This document shows positions 10,867-20,033 of a stretch of 39,182 nt of DNA, piece by piece (the stretch's first letter is position 1; each line of letters opens with the position of its first letter). The notes under the pieces were generated by a model. The model saw nothing but the letters and a program-made list of their open reading frames with translations, did not search any database and was not told the origin of the DNA. Made by a program: the position numbers and the translations under genes. The stretch is from Nocardioides sp. GTDB lineage: Bacteria > Actinomycetota > Actinomycetes > Propionibacteriales > Nocardioidaceae. Where the stretch lies: contig JAJAYJ010000045.1 of NCBI GenBank assembly GCA_026786275.1, forward strand, positions 1-39,182, written 5' to 3'.

Positions 10867-12783
10867 ATGGTGAGCAGGTACGAACGGGACAGTTTCGAGT
10901 TCTTCTATCGCGACGTGCGCGACGAGCTCCTGCTGCAGACCTATGCCCTGACCGGCGACCTGTCCGCCTCGGAGAAGGCGGTGCGCGACGCCCTGGTCGT
11001 CGCCTGGCACCACTGGCGCAAGGTGTCCCTGCTCGAGGACGCCGGCAACTGGGTCCGCCCGCTCGCCTGGTCGCGGGCGCAGCGCCGCCACACCGCCCGG
11101 TGGTGGCACCGGCAGCGCGACCTCCCGGCCGACGTGCGCGCCACCCTCGAGGCGCTCAACACCCTGACCCTGACCCAGCGCAAGGTGCTGCTCCTCACCA
11201 CCCTGACCGCACAGCCGCTCCAGAGCATCGCCGGCGAGGTCGGCCTCAGCCAGTCCGCGGTCGAGCGCGAGCTGCAGTCGGCCACCACCCAGTTCTCGAT
11301 GCAGCGCGACGTGGCCTCGGCCAACGTGAGACCCCTGATCACCGCGATCCGCTCCGAGATCGGCTCCGCCCGCTGGCCCCGCTCCTCGATCCTGCTCCGG
11401 GCGGGCACCGCGCGTCGCCGCTCCCACACCACGCTGGGGATCGCCGCGGCCGTCGCCGCCACGGTGGTCGCCGGCTCGCTGGTCACCGACGCCGACGGGG
11501 TCAGCCCCGACCTCGCCACCAAGGCGATCGTGGGGACCGCGCCGCAGCCGGCACCGGCAGCGGCCCAGACCCCGTCGAGGGCAGCGACGCCGGCGCCGGA
11601 GCCGGCGCCCAGCCTCAACGGGGAGGCGCTGCTCGCGGCCGAGCAGGTCGCGGCCGAGGTGCCCGGCGCCTGGACCGCCGGGGCGACCACCCGCAACACC
11701 GAGGGTGACGGCCTCAACATCACCTGTCAGCAGGCCCGGTACGCCGACCCGCAGGGCGTGGGCTCGCTGGTGCGCAGCTTCCGGGCGCCCGTGAAGCCCG
11801 AAGCGAAGGCGGCCAAGGGTCGCCAGGCCTCACCCCCGCTCACCCGGACGGCCGTGCAGGCGGTGGAGGCGTCCGCGACCCAGGAGGCGTCGGCGGCGGC
11901 GTACGACCTCGAGCGCTCCTGGTACGCCGCCTGCGCGGCCCCGCGCCTCCAGCTGCTCTCGACCCATGAGGTCACCGGCCTGGGTGACGCGGCCACCCTG
12001 GTCGTGATGCGCTCCTGGGCCGAGCCGACCGGGACCCTCGTGGTCGGGATCGCCCGCACCGGCGAGCTCACGACGACCGTGGCCACCACGACGCCGGGCG
12101 AGGGCGACGCCCCGCTGGCCGAGTCGGCCGCGCTGCTCGGCACCGCGGTCAGCAAGCTCTGCACGGCCCCGGGCGGCGCGACCTGCGTGAGCCGACCCCG
12201 GCTCGACGAGGTGCCCGCTGCTCCGCTCGAGGCCGCACCCGCCATGATCGGCGAGCTGGACCTGCCCCCCGTCGGTGAGGTCGCCCGGCCCTGGGCCGGC
12301 ACCGCGCCCACGAAGGCCGCCACCAACGACGCCGCGACCCGGTGCGACAAGGCCAGCTTCGTCAAGGGCCCGTTCTCGAACGCGCAGACCCGGTCCTTCC
12401 TGATCCCCGACGCCACCCGGCTGCCGCCCCAGTTCGGCCTGACCGAGACCGTCGGGTCGCTGCCGACGGACCGGGCCAAGAAGTTCGTGGCCACGATCCG
12501 GGAGCGGCTGGCGACGTGCCCCGACCGCGACCTGGGCACCCGGGTCGCCACGGTCGAGGAGCGGGACACCACGCGGGAGTCGATGACCGCGTGGACCGTG
12601 CAGGTGGAGATCAAGGAAGACCAGTTCATCGACTACCGGATGGCGATCCTGCGCTCGGGCACCGCGGTGGCCCAGCTCGGCTTCATCGCCGCCCCGGACG
12701 CCGACATGACCGACGACTCTTTCACCGCGCTGGTCGACCGGGCGCTCGAACGGCTCGGCAACCAGCCCGGGCCCGCAGCCTGA
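10867..12783 (+). CDS. Sigma-factor-like HTH protein with membrane segment and duplicated ectodomain
   Basis: A 638-residue protein. Residues 1-150 resemble sigma-70 family proteins of the SigE/ECF type: a region-2-like helix bundle (YERDSFEFFYRDVRDELL) and a region-4-like HTH near 98-142 (LTLTQRKVLLLTTL, then IAGEVGLSQSAVERELQ). A single membrane segment follows (about 188-206), then an Ala/Pro-rich linker, and two similar extracytoplasmic domains (about 255-435 and 465-635), each with paired Cys residues. The ectodomains recall PknH-type sensor domains in their Cys/Trp pattern, but this is weak. The likely role is a membrane-bound transcription regulator reading an outside signal, or an inactive sigma derivative. 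It sits alone between convergent sucD and divergent DUF6350. Function not proven. Confidence 0.7.
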   Translation: MVSRYERDSFEFFYRDVRDELLLQTYALTGDLSASEKAVRDALVVAWHHWRKVSLLEDAGNWVRPLAWSRAQRRHTARWWHRQRDLPADVRATLEALNTLTLTQRKVLLLTTLTAQPLQSIAGEVGLSQSAVERELQSATTQFSMQRDVASANVRPLITAIRSEIGSARWPRSSILLRAGTARRRSHTTLGIAAAVAATVVAGSLVTDADGVSPDLATKAIVGTAPQPAPAAAQTPSRAATPAPEPAPSLNGEALLAAEQVAAEVPGAWTAGATTRNTEGDGLNITCQQARYADPQGVGSLVRSFRAPVKPEAKAAKGRQASPPLTRTAVQAVEASATQEASAAAYDLERSWYAACAAPRLQLLSTHEVTGLGDAATLVVMRSWAEPTGTLVVGIARTGELTTTVATTTPGEGDAPLAESAALLGTAVSKLCTAPGGATCVSRPRLDEVPAAPLEAAPAMIGELDLPPVGEVARPWAGTAPTKAATNDAATRCDKASFVKGPFSNAQTRSFLIPDATRLPPQFGLTETVGSLPTDRAKKFVATIRERLATCPDRDLGTRVATVEERDTTRESMTAWTVQVEIKEDQFIDYRMAILRSGTAVAQLGFIAAPDADMTDDSFTALVDRALERLGNQPGPAA

Positions 12784-12813
12784 GCGACACGGGCTGCTGG
12801 GCCGGGACGCACA

Positions 12814-12843
12814 AGAGCCCCCGGCCGGTCAGCCGGGGGCTCT
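12814..12843. terminator. Bidirectional terminator between sigma-like gene and sucD
   Basis: A perfect 12-bp stem (AGAGCCCCCGGC paired with GCCGGGGGCTCT) with a 6-nt loop between two convergent genes. No U-run follows. Confidence 0.85.
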
Positions 12844-12862
12844 CGCGCAGGTGCGGCGGAGC

Positions 12863-13771
12863 TCAGAGACCCCGCAGGATCTCGCGCATCAGCTCCGCCG
12901 TCTCGGACGGCGTCTTGCCGACCTTGACCCCGACGGCCTCGAGCGCGTCCTTCTTCGCCTGGGCGGTGCCTGAGGATCCGGAGACGATCGCGCCGGCGTG
13001 ACCCATGGTCTTGCCCTCGGGAGCGGTGAAGCCCGCCACGTAGCCGACGACCGGCTTCGTGACGTGGTCCTTGATGTAGGCCGCGGCCCGCTCCTCGGCG
13101 TCACCGCCGATCTCGCCGATCATCACGATGGCCCGGGTGTCCGGGTCCGCCTCGAACGCCGCGAGGGCGTCGATGTGGGTGGTGCCCACGATCGGGTCAC
13201 CGCCGATACCGATCGCGGTCGAGAAACCGTGGTCACGCAGTTCGAACATCATCTGGTAGGTCAGGGTGCCGGACTTCGAGACCAGACCGACCGGACCGGA
13301 GCCCGAGATGGTGGCGGGCGTGATGCCGGCCAGCGCCTCGCCCGGGGTGATGATGCCGGGGCAGTTGGGCCCGATCATCCGGGTCGCGGCGTGGTTGCCG
13401 GCGGAGTCCAGGTAGGCCACGACCTCGGCGGTGTCCTGCACGGGCACGCCCTCGGTGATGACCACGAGCAGGCCGATGCCCGCGTCGATGGCCTCCAGGC
13501 AGGCGTCCTTGGTGAACGCGGGCGGCACGAAGGCGACCGACACGTCGGCGCCGGTGGCCGCCATGGCCTCCGTCACGGTGCCGAAGACGGGCAGCTCGAC
13601 GCTGGCGCCGTCCGGGCCGGCGTGGGTGACCGTGGTGCCGGCCTTGCGGGCGTTCACCCCGCCCACCACCTGGGTGCCCGACCTCAGCATCAGGGCGGTG
13701 TGCTTGGTGCCCTCACCGCCGGTGATGCCCTGCACGATGACCTTGGAGTCCTTGTTCAGATAGATAGACAC
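12863..13771 (-). CDS. sucD: Succinyl-CoA synthetase, alpha subunit
   Basis: Forms with SucC the TCA-cycle enzyme that makes succinate and a nucleoside triphosphate from succinyl-CoA. The 302-residue protein has the CoA-binding N-terminal domain ([23 protein letters not shown]) and the phospho-histidine loop GHAGAIVSG, with His near residue 257. The start is GTG at 13771, with GAGGAAG upstream; it matches the family N-terminus. It lies 17 bp after the sucC stop and is cotranscribed with it. Confidence 0.96.
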   Translation of the reverse strand: MSIYLNKDSKVIVQGITGGEGTKHTALMLRSGTQVVGGVNARKAGTTVTHAGPDGASVELPVFGTVTEAMAATGADVSVAFVPPAFTKDACLEAIDAGIGLLVVITEGVPVQDTAEVVAYLDSAGNHAATRMIGPNCPGIITPGEALAGITPATISGSGPVGLVSKSGTLTYQMMFELRDHGFSTAIGIGGDPIVGTTHIDALAAFEADPDTRAIVMIGEIGGDAEERAAAYIKDHVTKPVVGYVAGFTAPEGKTMGHAGAIVSGSSGTAQAKKDALEAVGVKVGKTPSETAELMREILRGL

Positions 13772-13788
13772 AGTCTGTTCTTCCTCGC

Positions 13789-14949
13789 TCAGGCGTTCGC
13801 CAGCTCGGCGGCCTTGTCGGCCGCGCCGTCCATGGTCTCCACGAGGGTCACCAGCGGGTGGTTCCTCGCGCTCAGGATGCGGCGACCCTCCTCGACGTTG
13901 TTGCCGTCGAGCCGGACCACGAGGGGCTTGGTCGCCTCCTCACCCAGGATGTCCAGCGCGCCCACGATGCCGTTGGCGACCGCGTCGCACGACGTGATGC
14001 CGCCGAAGACGTTCACGAAGACCGCCTTGACCTGCGCGTCGTGCAGGATCACGTCGAGACCGGCGGCCATCACCTCGGCCGAGGCACCGCCGCCGATGTC
14101 GAGGAAGTTGGCCGGCTTCACGCCGCCGTGCTTCTCGCCGGCGTACGCCACGACGTCGAGGGTGGACATCACCAGCCCGGCACCGTTGCCGATGATGCCG
14201 ACCGAGCCGTCGAGCTTGACGTAGTTCAGGCCCTTCTCCTTGGCCTTCAGCTCCAGCGGGTCTGTCTCGTCGGTGATCACGAAAGCGGCGTGGTCCTCGT
14301 GACGGAACTCGGCGTTCTCGTCGAGCGATACCTTGCCGTCGAGGGCCTCCAGCCTGTCGCCGGCCAGCCGCGCGAGCGGGTTGACCTCGACCAGGGTGGC
14401 GTCCTCGGCCACGAAGACCTGCCACAGCGCCAGCACCGTGGTGACCGCCTGCTCGACCAGTGCCTCGGGGAACGCGGCCTCCGCGACGATCTCGCGGGCC
14501 TTGGCCTCGTCGACACCGGTGCCGGGGTCGATGGCGATCTGCTTGACCGCGTCGGGGTTGGTCTTCGCGACCTCCTCGATCTCGACACCACCCTCCACAC
14601 TGGCGATGCACAGGTAGCGGCGCTTCGACCGGTCGAGCAGGAAGGAGAAGTAGTACTCCTCCTCGATGCTGGCGGCCGGGGCGAGCAGGACCCGGTTCAC
14701 CGTGAGACCCTTGATCCTCATCCCGAGGATCGCGGTGGCGTGCTCCTCGGCCTCGTCGGGTGTCTTCGCGAGCTTGACCCCGCCGGCCTTGCCGCGCCCG
14801 CCGGCCTTGACCTGGGCCTTGACGACGCAGACCCCGAGCTGCTCGGCCGCTGCTCGCGCCTCGGCGGGGGTGGTGGCCACGATCCCGGGAGTGCCGGGTA
14901 CTCCGTGCTTCGCGAAGAGCTCCTTCGCCTGGTACTCCATCAGGTCCAC
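13789..14949 (-). CDS. sucC: Succinyl-CoA synthetase, beta subunit
   Basis: The nucleotide-binding partner of SucD. The 386-residue protein starts with [12 protein letters not shown] as in other actinobacteria. It has an ATP-grasp domain ([18 protein letters not shown], metal-binding region LVEVNPLA) and a C-terminal ligase domain ([28 protein letters not shown]). GTG 14949 is chosen over ATG 14940 by family alignment and because AGGTG stands 5 nt before it. Its promoter must lie in the 450-bp gap before the M23 gene; TAAGGT on the minus strand at 15031-15036 is a weak candidate -10. Confidence 0.95.
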   Translation of the reverse strand: MDLMEYQAKELFAKHGVPGTPGIVATTPAEARAAAEQLGVCVVKAQVKAGGRGKAGGVKLAKTPDEAEEHATAILGMRIKGLTVNRVLLAPAASIEEEYYFSFLLDRSKRRYLCIASVEGGVEIEEVAKTNPDAVKQIAIDPGTGVDEAKAREIVAEAAFPEALVEQAVTTVLALWQVFVAEDATLVEVNPLARLAGDRLEALDGKVSLDENAEFRHEDHAAFVITDETDPLELKAKEKGLNYVKLDGSVGIIGNGAGLVMSTLDVVAYAGEKHGGVKPANFLDIGGGASAEVMAAGLDVILHDAQVKAVFVNVFGGITSCDAVANGIVGALDILGEEATKPLVVRLDGNNVEEGRRILSARNHPLVTLVETMDGAADKAAELANA

Positions 14950-15401
14950 AGCAACACCTACGTCCTCGTCAGTTCGCGTGGTCGGCGGCGTCCGGGACTC
15001 AACTGGCGCCGCTCGACGTCATCTCGCGGCACCTTAGTCCGACGCCCCAGGCCCGGGGAGGGTCGGGCGGTCCGACGTGACGCAGGCCACGCGAGGCGCA
15101 GGAATCCGGATTCGCGTCCCGTGGGTGTCCACATCCTGAACGGCGCCGCACGCCGTCACCCATCGTGAGCCGCACCACGACCACGCCCGGCGGCGCCCTC
15201 GCCGGCGCCCCGGCCCCGTCGGCCGCAGACGGCGTGGTTGTCGACTCCGGCCCGGTCCGGTGCCGGCCACAGCACCGACCGGTGTGCTGAGGCGGTGAGC
15301 GCGGATCCACAGGTCGTCGTCCACCGGATGTACGTGCACCTGTAAGGGTGGGTTATCGTCGGGGCCGCTCGACCAACACACGACGTACCAGGAGTTCTTC
15401 T
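14950..15401. other. Divergent intergenic region of sucC and the M23 peptidase gene
   Basis: 452 bp without a convincing gene. It should hold both promoters: a weak TAAGGT on the minus strand (15031-15036) for sucC, and TATCGT on the plus strand (15354-15359) for the peptidase. The middle part is GC-rich and repetitive in GGC/GCC, and I see no clear hairpin, RNA or small gene in it. Confidence 0.5.
15354..15359 (+). promoter_or_regulatory. Candidate -10 box of the M23 peptidase gene
   Basis: TATCGT, about 42 nt before the GTG start; an AGGAG ribosome site lies between. The -35 region is not clear. Confidence 0.4.
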
Positions 15402-16709
15402 GTGGGTGACGATCGCGAGACACCAGACGGCCCCGGCCGTCGACCCTCGGTGACTCCTGGTGAGAGCGGCCCCTACCCGCTCCGTGTGCAGACAAACCTC
15501 TACGCCGCCACCCCGGGCAAGCGGGTGTCGCGCTCCACCGCACATCAGACGGCGGCCGAACGCGCTAACGCGGCCACCAACCCCTACGTGGGACGCCGCG
15601 TCGCCCGACGCGCGGTCGACGCGCCGTCGTCCACCGTGGCGGCCCTGCCCCTGATCGCCGCGGCGCCGTCGCTGATCGGCACCCCGCACGGAGTGCTGAC
15701 CCTGGACCGTCCTGCGGTCCGGCACGGCTCCTCCTGCCCCGCTCCCGGCTCCACCCAGGCGGCCGGGACCGCGCCGGTGGCCCTGAGCCGCACGGCGGGC
15801 CGGCCAGACCTGCTCGACACCGGCACGATCAACCAGGTGCTCGCCGGCCTGCAGCCCGTCGACCACAGCACGTCCTTCGCCGACGAGGTCACCGAGGCGA
15901 TGCCGTTGCTCGTCGTGGCTCCCGGCATTGCGGGCAAGCGCCGCGCGGTGAAGCACGCAGGCCGCCGTGGCCCGCTCTTCCGCGGCCTGCCCTCCGCCTC
16001 GCTGCTGCTCGGGATCACCGCCCTCGCCATCTCGGCCGGCGGCGCGCTCACCCTCGGGGGCAGCCCCGACCTGGCCAGCTCGCAGCGCACCGGCGTGACC
16101 CAGGCCAGCGCCCTGACCGGGGTCGGTGGCATCGGGTCCGTCGGCACCCAACGCAGCGGCACGCCGATCAGCCGTGACTCCGCCCGCGACTCCCTGGCGC
16201 AGGGCGCCGCCGAAGCGGTCGCCGATCCGGTCGAGGAGAAGGCTGCCGCCCGCAGCGGCAGCATCCGTGCCCTGGCCAACCAGGCCGAGGACTTCTCCGC
16301 CGTCATCGAGCGCAACCAGTGGCAGCTGCCCATGGACAGCTACCGGTTGACGGCCACCTACGGTCAGTACGGCCTGTGGTCGAGCTACCACACGGGTCTC
16401 GACTTTGCCGGGCCGACCGGCACCCCGATCAACGCAGTCGCCAACGGGGTCGTGACCTCCGCCGGCTACGACGGCTCCTACGGCAACAAGACCGTCGTGA
16501 CCCTCGACGACGGAACCGAGATCTGGTACTGCCACCAGAACTCGTTCGGCGTCAGCGTCGGTGACACCGTGCGCAGCGGCGAGCTGCTCGGCTACGTCGG
16601 CTCGACCGGCAACGTGACCGGTCCCCACCTGCACCTCGAGGTCCGCCCCGGTGGCGGCGACCCGGTCGACCCCTACGCCGCGCTGGTCGAGAACGGCATC
16701 CAGCCCTAG
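15402..16709 (+). CDS. M23 family metallopeptidase (LytM-type endopeptidase)
   Basis: A 435-residue protein that should cut peptidoglycan cross-bridges or stems outside the membrane. A long cytosolic N-terminal part is followed by one hydrophobic segment near 200-220, a helical linker, and the C-terminal M23 domain. Zinc ligands are visible: His330 and Asp334 (HTGLD) and the HLH pair 409/411 (GPHLHLE), so it should be active. The start is GTG 15402 with AGGAG upstream; the earlier ATG at 15348 lies before the -10 box. It stands opposite to its neighbours between sucC and pcrA, as Rv0950c does in M. tuberculosis (from memory). Confidence 0.9.
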   Translation: MGDDRETPDGPGRRPSVTPGESGPYPLRVQTNLYAATPGKRVSRSTAHQTAAERANAATNPYVGRRVARRAVDAPSSTVAALPLIAAAPSLIGTPHGVLTLDRPAVRHGSSCPAPGSTQAAGTAPVALSRTAGRPDLLDTGTINQVLAGLQPVDHSTSFADEVTEAMPLLVVAPGIAGKRRAVKHAGRRGPLFRGLPSASLLLGITALAISAGGALTLGGSPDLASSQRTGVTQASALTGVGGIGSVGTQRSGTPISRDSARDSLAQGAAEAVADPVEEKAAARSGSIRALANQAEDFSAVIERNQWQLPMDSYRLTATYGQYGLWSSYHTGLDFAGPTGTPINAVANGVVTSAGYDGSYGNKTVVTLDDGTEIWYCHQNSFGVSVGDTVRSGELLGYVGSTGNVTGPHLHLEVRPGGGDPVDPYAALVENGIQP

Positions 16710-16750
16710 GACTGGCCTGCCCCGCCTCCGCTCACGCGCCGGCCAGCACC

Positions 16751-19183
16751 TCAGAGCTTCTCGACCGGTGCGTAACGCAGCAGCAGGCGCCGCACGCCCT
16801 CCGAGCCGAAGTCGATGGAGGCCACCGTGCGTTCTCCGCTGCCCTCGACCGCGACCACCGTGCCCAGACCCAGCGAGTCGTGGGAGACCCGGTCACCGGG
16901 CACGAGGGACGGCGCCCGACGAGCGGGCTTCGCGCGGGCGGCCGCGTCGGCTCGCAGGGCCGCCGAGGAGAAGTTGCGACGCCCGGCGTCGGTGGGGCTG
17001 CCCAGTCGGGTCGAGCCGGACAGGTCGGGCCGGTTCCACTGCGTCTGGGCCGCCTCGGTGCGGCGCCAGTCGACCAGGTCGACCGGCAGCTCGTCGAGGA
17101 AGCGGGAGCCCGGGTTGTGCGAGGGCGCACCCCAGGCCGAGCGGACCACGGCCCGGGAGATGAAGAGCCGCTGCTCGGCCCGGGTGACCCCGACGTAGGC
17201 GAGGCGGCGCTCCTCCTCGAGCTCGACCTGGTCGCCGAGCGAGCGGGAGTGCGGGAAGACCCCGTCCTCGAGGCCGGTCAGGAAGACCACCGGGAACTCC
17301 AGGCCCTTGGCGGTGTGCAGGGTCATCAGGGTGACGACTCCGCCGGCGTCCTGCGGTTGGTCGGGCAGCTGGTCGGTGTCGGCGACGAGCGCGACCCGCT
17401 CCAGGAAGTCCTGCAGACCGGGTGCCACCAGGCCCGCATCCACGTCGGAGGGGTCCGCGGACGGCCCGGCCACCGGGTCGTCGGAGAACTCCCGGGCCAC
17501 GGCGACCAGCTCGGCGAGGTTCTCGACCCGGGTGGCGTCCTGGGGGTCGTCGGAGTCCTCCAGGGAGGCGACGTAGCCGGAACGGGCCAGCACGCTCTCC
17601 AGCACCACGTCGGCGCGCTCGCCGGCCTCGACCATGGACTGCAGCTCCTCGACCATGGCCACGAAGCCGCGGATGTTGGTGAGCGAGCGGGTCGCCAGGC
17701 CGGGCGCGTCGTGGGCGCGTCGCAACGCCTCCCAGAAGGTGAGCCGGTCCCGCTCGGCCAGGGCCTGCACGCAGGCCACGGCCCGGTCCCCGATGCCGCG
17801 CTTGGGCGCGTTGAGGATCCGGCGCAGGGAGACCTGGTCGTCGGGGTTCACCAGCATCCGCAGGTAGGCCAGGGCGTCACGGACCTCGCGGCGTTCGTAG
17901 AAGCGGACCCCGCCCACCACCTTGTAGGGCTGGCCGGTGCGGATGAACACCTCCTCGAAGACCCGGGACTGGGCGTTGGTCCGGTAGAAGACGGCCGCGT
18001 CGGAGGCCCGGCCCCCCGTGTCGACGTGGGCGTCGATCTCCCCGGAGACGAAGCGGGCCTCGTCGTGCTCGTCGTCGGCGACGTAGCCCACGATGCGCTC
18101 CCCGTCGCCGGCGTCGGACCACAGCCGCTTGGGCAGACGCCCCTTGTTGTGCCCGATCACCGAGTTGGCCGCGGTCAGGATGGTCTGGGTGGAGCGGTAG
18201 TTCTGCTCCAGCAGGATCGAGGTGGCGTGGGGGAAGTCCTGCTCGAAGTCCATGATGTTGCGGATGTTGGCGCCGCGGAACGCATAGATCGACTGGTCGG
18301 CGTCGCCCACCACCATCAGCTCGGCCGGCGGCACCCGCGCCTCGTCCGGGTCGCCGGCATCGCCGGACACCGGTTCCTCGATCCGGTCCGCGCACAGGGC
18401 GTGGATCAGGGCGTACTGCGCGTGGTTGGTGTCCTGGTACTCGTCGACGAGCACGTGGCGGAAGCGCCGCCGATAGGTCTCGCGGACCTCACCGAAGGTC
18501 TCGAGCAGCCGCACGGTCATCATGATCAGGTCGTCGAAGTCGAGGGCGTTGGCCTCGCCGAGGCGCCGCTGGTAGAGCGCGTACGCCGCGGCGTAGGTCT
18601 CCTCCAGCTTGTTGCGGGTGTCCTTGGTCACGTCGTCGGGGTCGCGCAGCTCGTTCTTGTGCGAGGACACCCAGTGCAGCAGCGGGCCGGGCTGGAAGCG
18701 CTTGGCGTCGAGGTCGAGGTCGCGGATGACCAGGCCCATCAGGCGCTTCTGGTCGGCGGCGTCGTAGATGGAGAACGTCGACTTGTAGCCGAGCTTGTCG
18801 CACTCCTTGCGCAGGATCCGCACGCAGGCCGAGTGGAAGGTCGAGACCCACATGATCCGGGCCCGCTTGCCGACCAGGTCCTCGACCCGTTCCTTCATCT
18901 CGGCCGCGGCCTTGTTGGTGAACGTGATGGCCAGGATCGAGCCGGGGTGGGCGCCGCGCTCGGAGATCAGCCAGGCGATCCGGCGGGTCAGCACCCTCGT
19001 CTTGCCGGAGCCGGCACCGGCGACGACCAGCAGTGGCGCGCCCTCGTGCACCACCGCGGCACGCTGTGGCTCGTTGAGGCCGGCCAGCAGCTCGTCGCGG
19101 GCGGGGCCCCGGCGCGGCGGGCGGGACTCGTCGGGAGCGTCCCCGAGACGCTCGAAACCGGGGATGGTGTGCTGGGATCTCAT
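16751..19183 (-). CDS. pcrA: ATP-dependent DNA helicase PcrA/UvrD1
   Basis: A superfamily 1A 3'-5' helicase for nucleotide excision repair, replication and recombination control. The 810-residue protein shows the Q motif (LNEPQRAAVV, 36-45), Walker A (AGAGSGKT, 55-62), motif II (DEYQDT, about 247), motif III (GDADQSIYAFRGA), motif IV (EQNYRST) and motif VI (VGVTRAEQRL). It ends in a Tudor-like C-terminal domain (residues ~745-810, VPGDRVSHDSLGLGTVV) that in PcrA/UvrD binds RNA polymerase. The ATG at 19183 has no ribosome site; TAGGCT 9 nt upstream hints at a near-leaderless mRNA. It is separated from the response regulator gene by an inverted repeat. Confidence 0.96.
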   Translation of the reverse strand: MRSQHTIPGFERLGDAPDESRPPRRGPARDELLAGLNEPQRAAVVHEGAPLLVVAGAGSGKTRVLTRRIAWLISERGAHPGSILAITFTNKAAAEMKERVEDLVGKRARIMWVSTFHSACVRILRKECDKLGYKSTFSIYDAADQKRLMGLVIRDLDLDAKRFQPGPLLHWVSSHKNELRDPDDVTKDTRNKLEETYAAAYALYQRRLGEANALDFDDLIMMTVRLLETFGEVRETYRRRFRHVLVDEYQDTNHAQYALIHALCADRIEEPVSGDAGDPDEARVPPAELMVVGDADQSIYAFRGANIRNIMDFEQDFPHATSILLEQNYRSTQTILTAANSVIGHNKGRLPKRLWSDAGDGERIVGYVADDEHDEARFVSGEIDAHVDTGGRASDAAVFYRTNAQSRVFEEVFIRTGQPYKVVGGVRFYERREVRDALAYLRMLVNPDDQVSLRRILNAPKRGIGDRAVACVQALAERDRLTFWEALRRAHDAPGLATRSLTNIRGFVAMVEELQSMVEAGERADVVLESVLARSGYVASLEDSDDPQDATRVENLAELVAVAREFSDDPVAGPSADPSDVDAGLVAPGLQDFLERVALVADTDQLPDQPQDAGGVVTLMTLHTAKGLEFPVVFLTGLEDGVFPHSRSLGDQVELEEERRLAYVGVTRAEQRLFISRAVVRSAWGAPSHNPGSRFLDELPVDLVDWRRTEAAQTQWNRPDLSGSTRLGSPTDAGRRNFSSAALRADAAARAKPARRAPSLVPGDRVSHDSLGLGTVVAVEGSGERTVASIDFGSEGVRRLLLRYAPVEKL

Positions 19184-19240
19184 GCTGGGGCCAGCCTACG
19201 ACCCGGCACCCCCAGCCGGCGGCCGGCCGGGGGCCGCGCG

Positions 19241-19314
19241 CTGGTGACGCGCTGTTGTCCAGACCTCTGCGCCGTCACCACGCCGCGGCAGCACTGACAA
19301 CAGCGCGTTACCTG
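19241..19314. repeat. Long inverted repeat between response regulator and pcrA
   Basis: Arms of 19 bp (19241-19259 and 19296-19314) match in 17 positions; the core GCGCTGTTGTC is perfect. The loop is about 36 nt and holds further GC-rich pairing. It could terminate the kinase-regulator transcript, or be a small palindromic repeat element with other copies in the genome. No T-run follows either arm. Confidence 0.75.
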
Positions 19315-19331
19315 TCGCGGCGGGCGCGAGC

Positions 19332-20033
19332 TCACAGCAGGCGACGGTCGGAGGCCCACCGGGTCAGCTCGTGGCGGCTGGAGAGCTGCAGCTTGCGCAG
19401 CACGCTGGACATGTGGGTCTCCACGGTCTTGATCGAGATGAACAGTTCCTTGGCCACCTCCTTGTACGCGTAGCCGCGCGCGATCAACCGCATCACCTCC
19501 CGCTCCCGGTCGGTGAGCCGGTCGAGGTCCTCGTCCACGGCCGCCACCTGGATCGACCCCGCGAACGCGTCCAGCACGAAGCCGGCCAACCGGGGCGAGA
19601 AGACCGCGTCCCCGCCGGCGACCCGGACGATGGCCGAGACCAGCTCGGTGCCGGTGATGGTCTTCGTGACGTAGCCCCGGGCCCCGCCCCGGATGGTGCC
19701 GATGACGTCCTCGGCTGCGTCGCTCACGCTCAGGGCCAGGTACGCCGGACGGGGCGCGCCCGGGCCGCCGGCGCGCGCGCCCCTGCGCATCACCTCCACG
19801 CCCCCGCCGCCGGGCAGGTGCACGTCGAGCAGGACCACGTCGGGCCGGTGCGCGCCCACCGCAGCCACCGCCTCATCGACGTCGGCGGCCTCCGCCACGA
19901 CCTCGACCGCGCCGGCACCCACCGAGCCGAGCTCCGCGCGGACCCCGGAGCGGAACATCGCGTGGTCGTCGACCACCAGCACCCTCACGGGTCCGGTTGG
20001 CGAGGCCTGGGTGGGTGGGCGCTGGTCGCTCAT
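19332..20033 (-). CDS. Response regulator, NarL/LuxR type
   Basis: A cytosolic DNA-binding regulator of 233 residues. The receiver domain has the acidic pair Asp22/Asp23, the phospho-acceptor Asp70 (VVLLDVHLP) and the conserved Lys in YVTKT. The C-terminal LuxR-type HTH is at about 172-226 (LTDREREVMRLIARG, then KTVETHMSSVLRKL). Its ATG overlaps the kinase stop codon (ATGA), so the pair is translationally coupled. The partner is the PspC-domain kinase just upstream, and the likely targets are the kinase gene itself and the divergent pspC operon, which share a matching inverted repeat before their starts. Confidence 0.93.
   Translation of the reverse strand: MSDQRPPTQASPTGPVRVLVVDDHAMFRSGVRAELGSVGAGAVEVVAEAADVDEAVAAVGAHRPDVVLLDVHLPGGGGVEVMRRGARAGGPGAPRPAYLALSVSDAAEDVIGTIRGGARGYVTKTITGTELVSAIVRVAGGDAVFSPRLAGFVLDAFAGSIQVAAVDEDLDRLTDREREVMRLIARGYAYKEVAKELFISIKTVETHMSSVLRKLQLSSRHELTRWASDRRLL

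Noticed and set aside
16880..19297. 805-codon open frame on the plus strand
   Set aside because: Fully antisense to pcrA, which has all helicase motifs; composition is that of a shadow frame.
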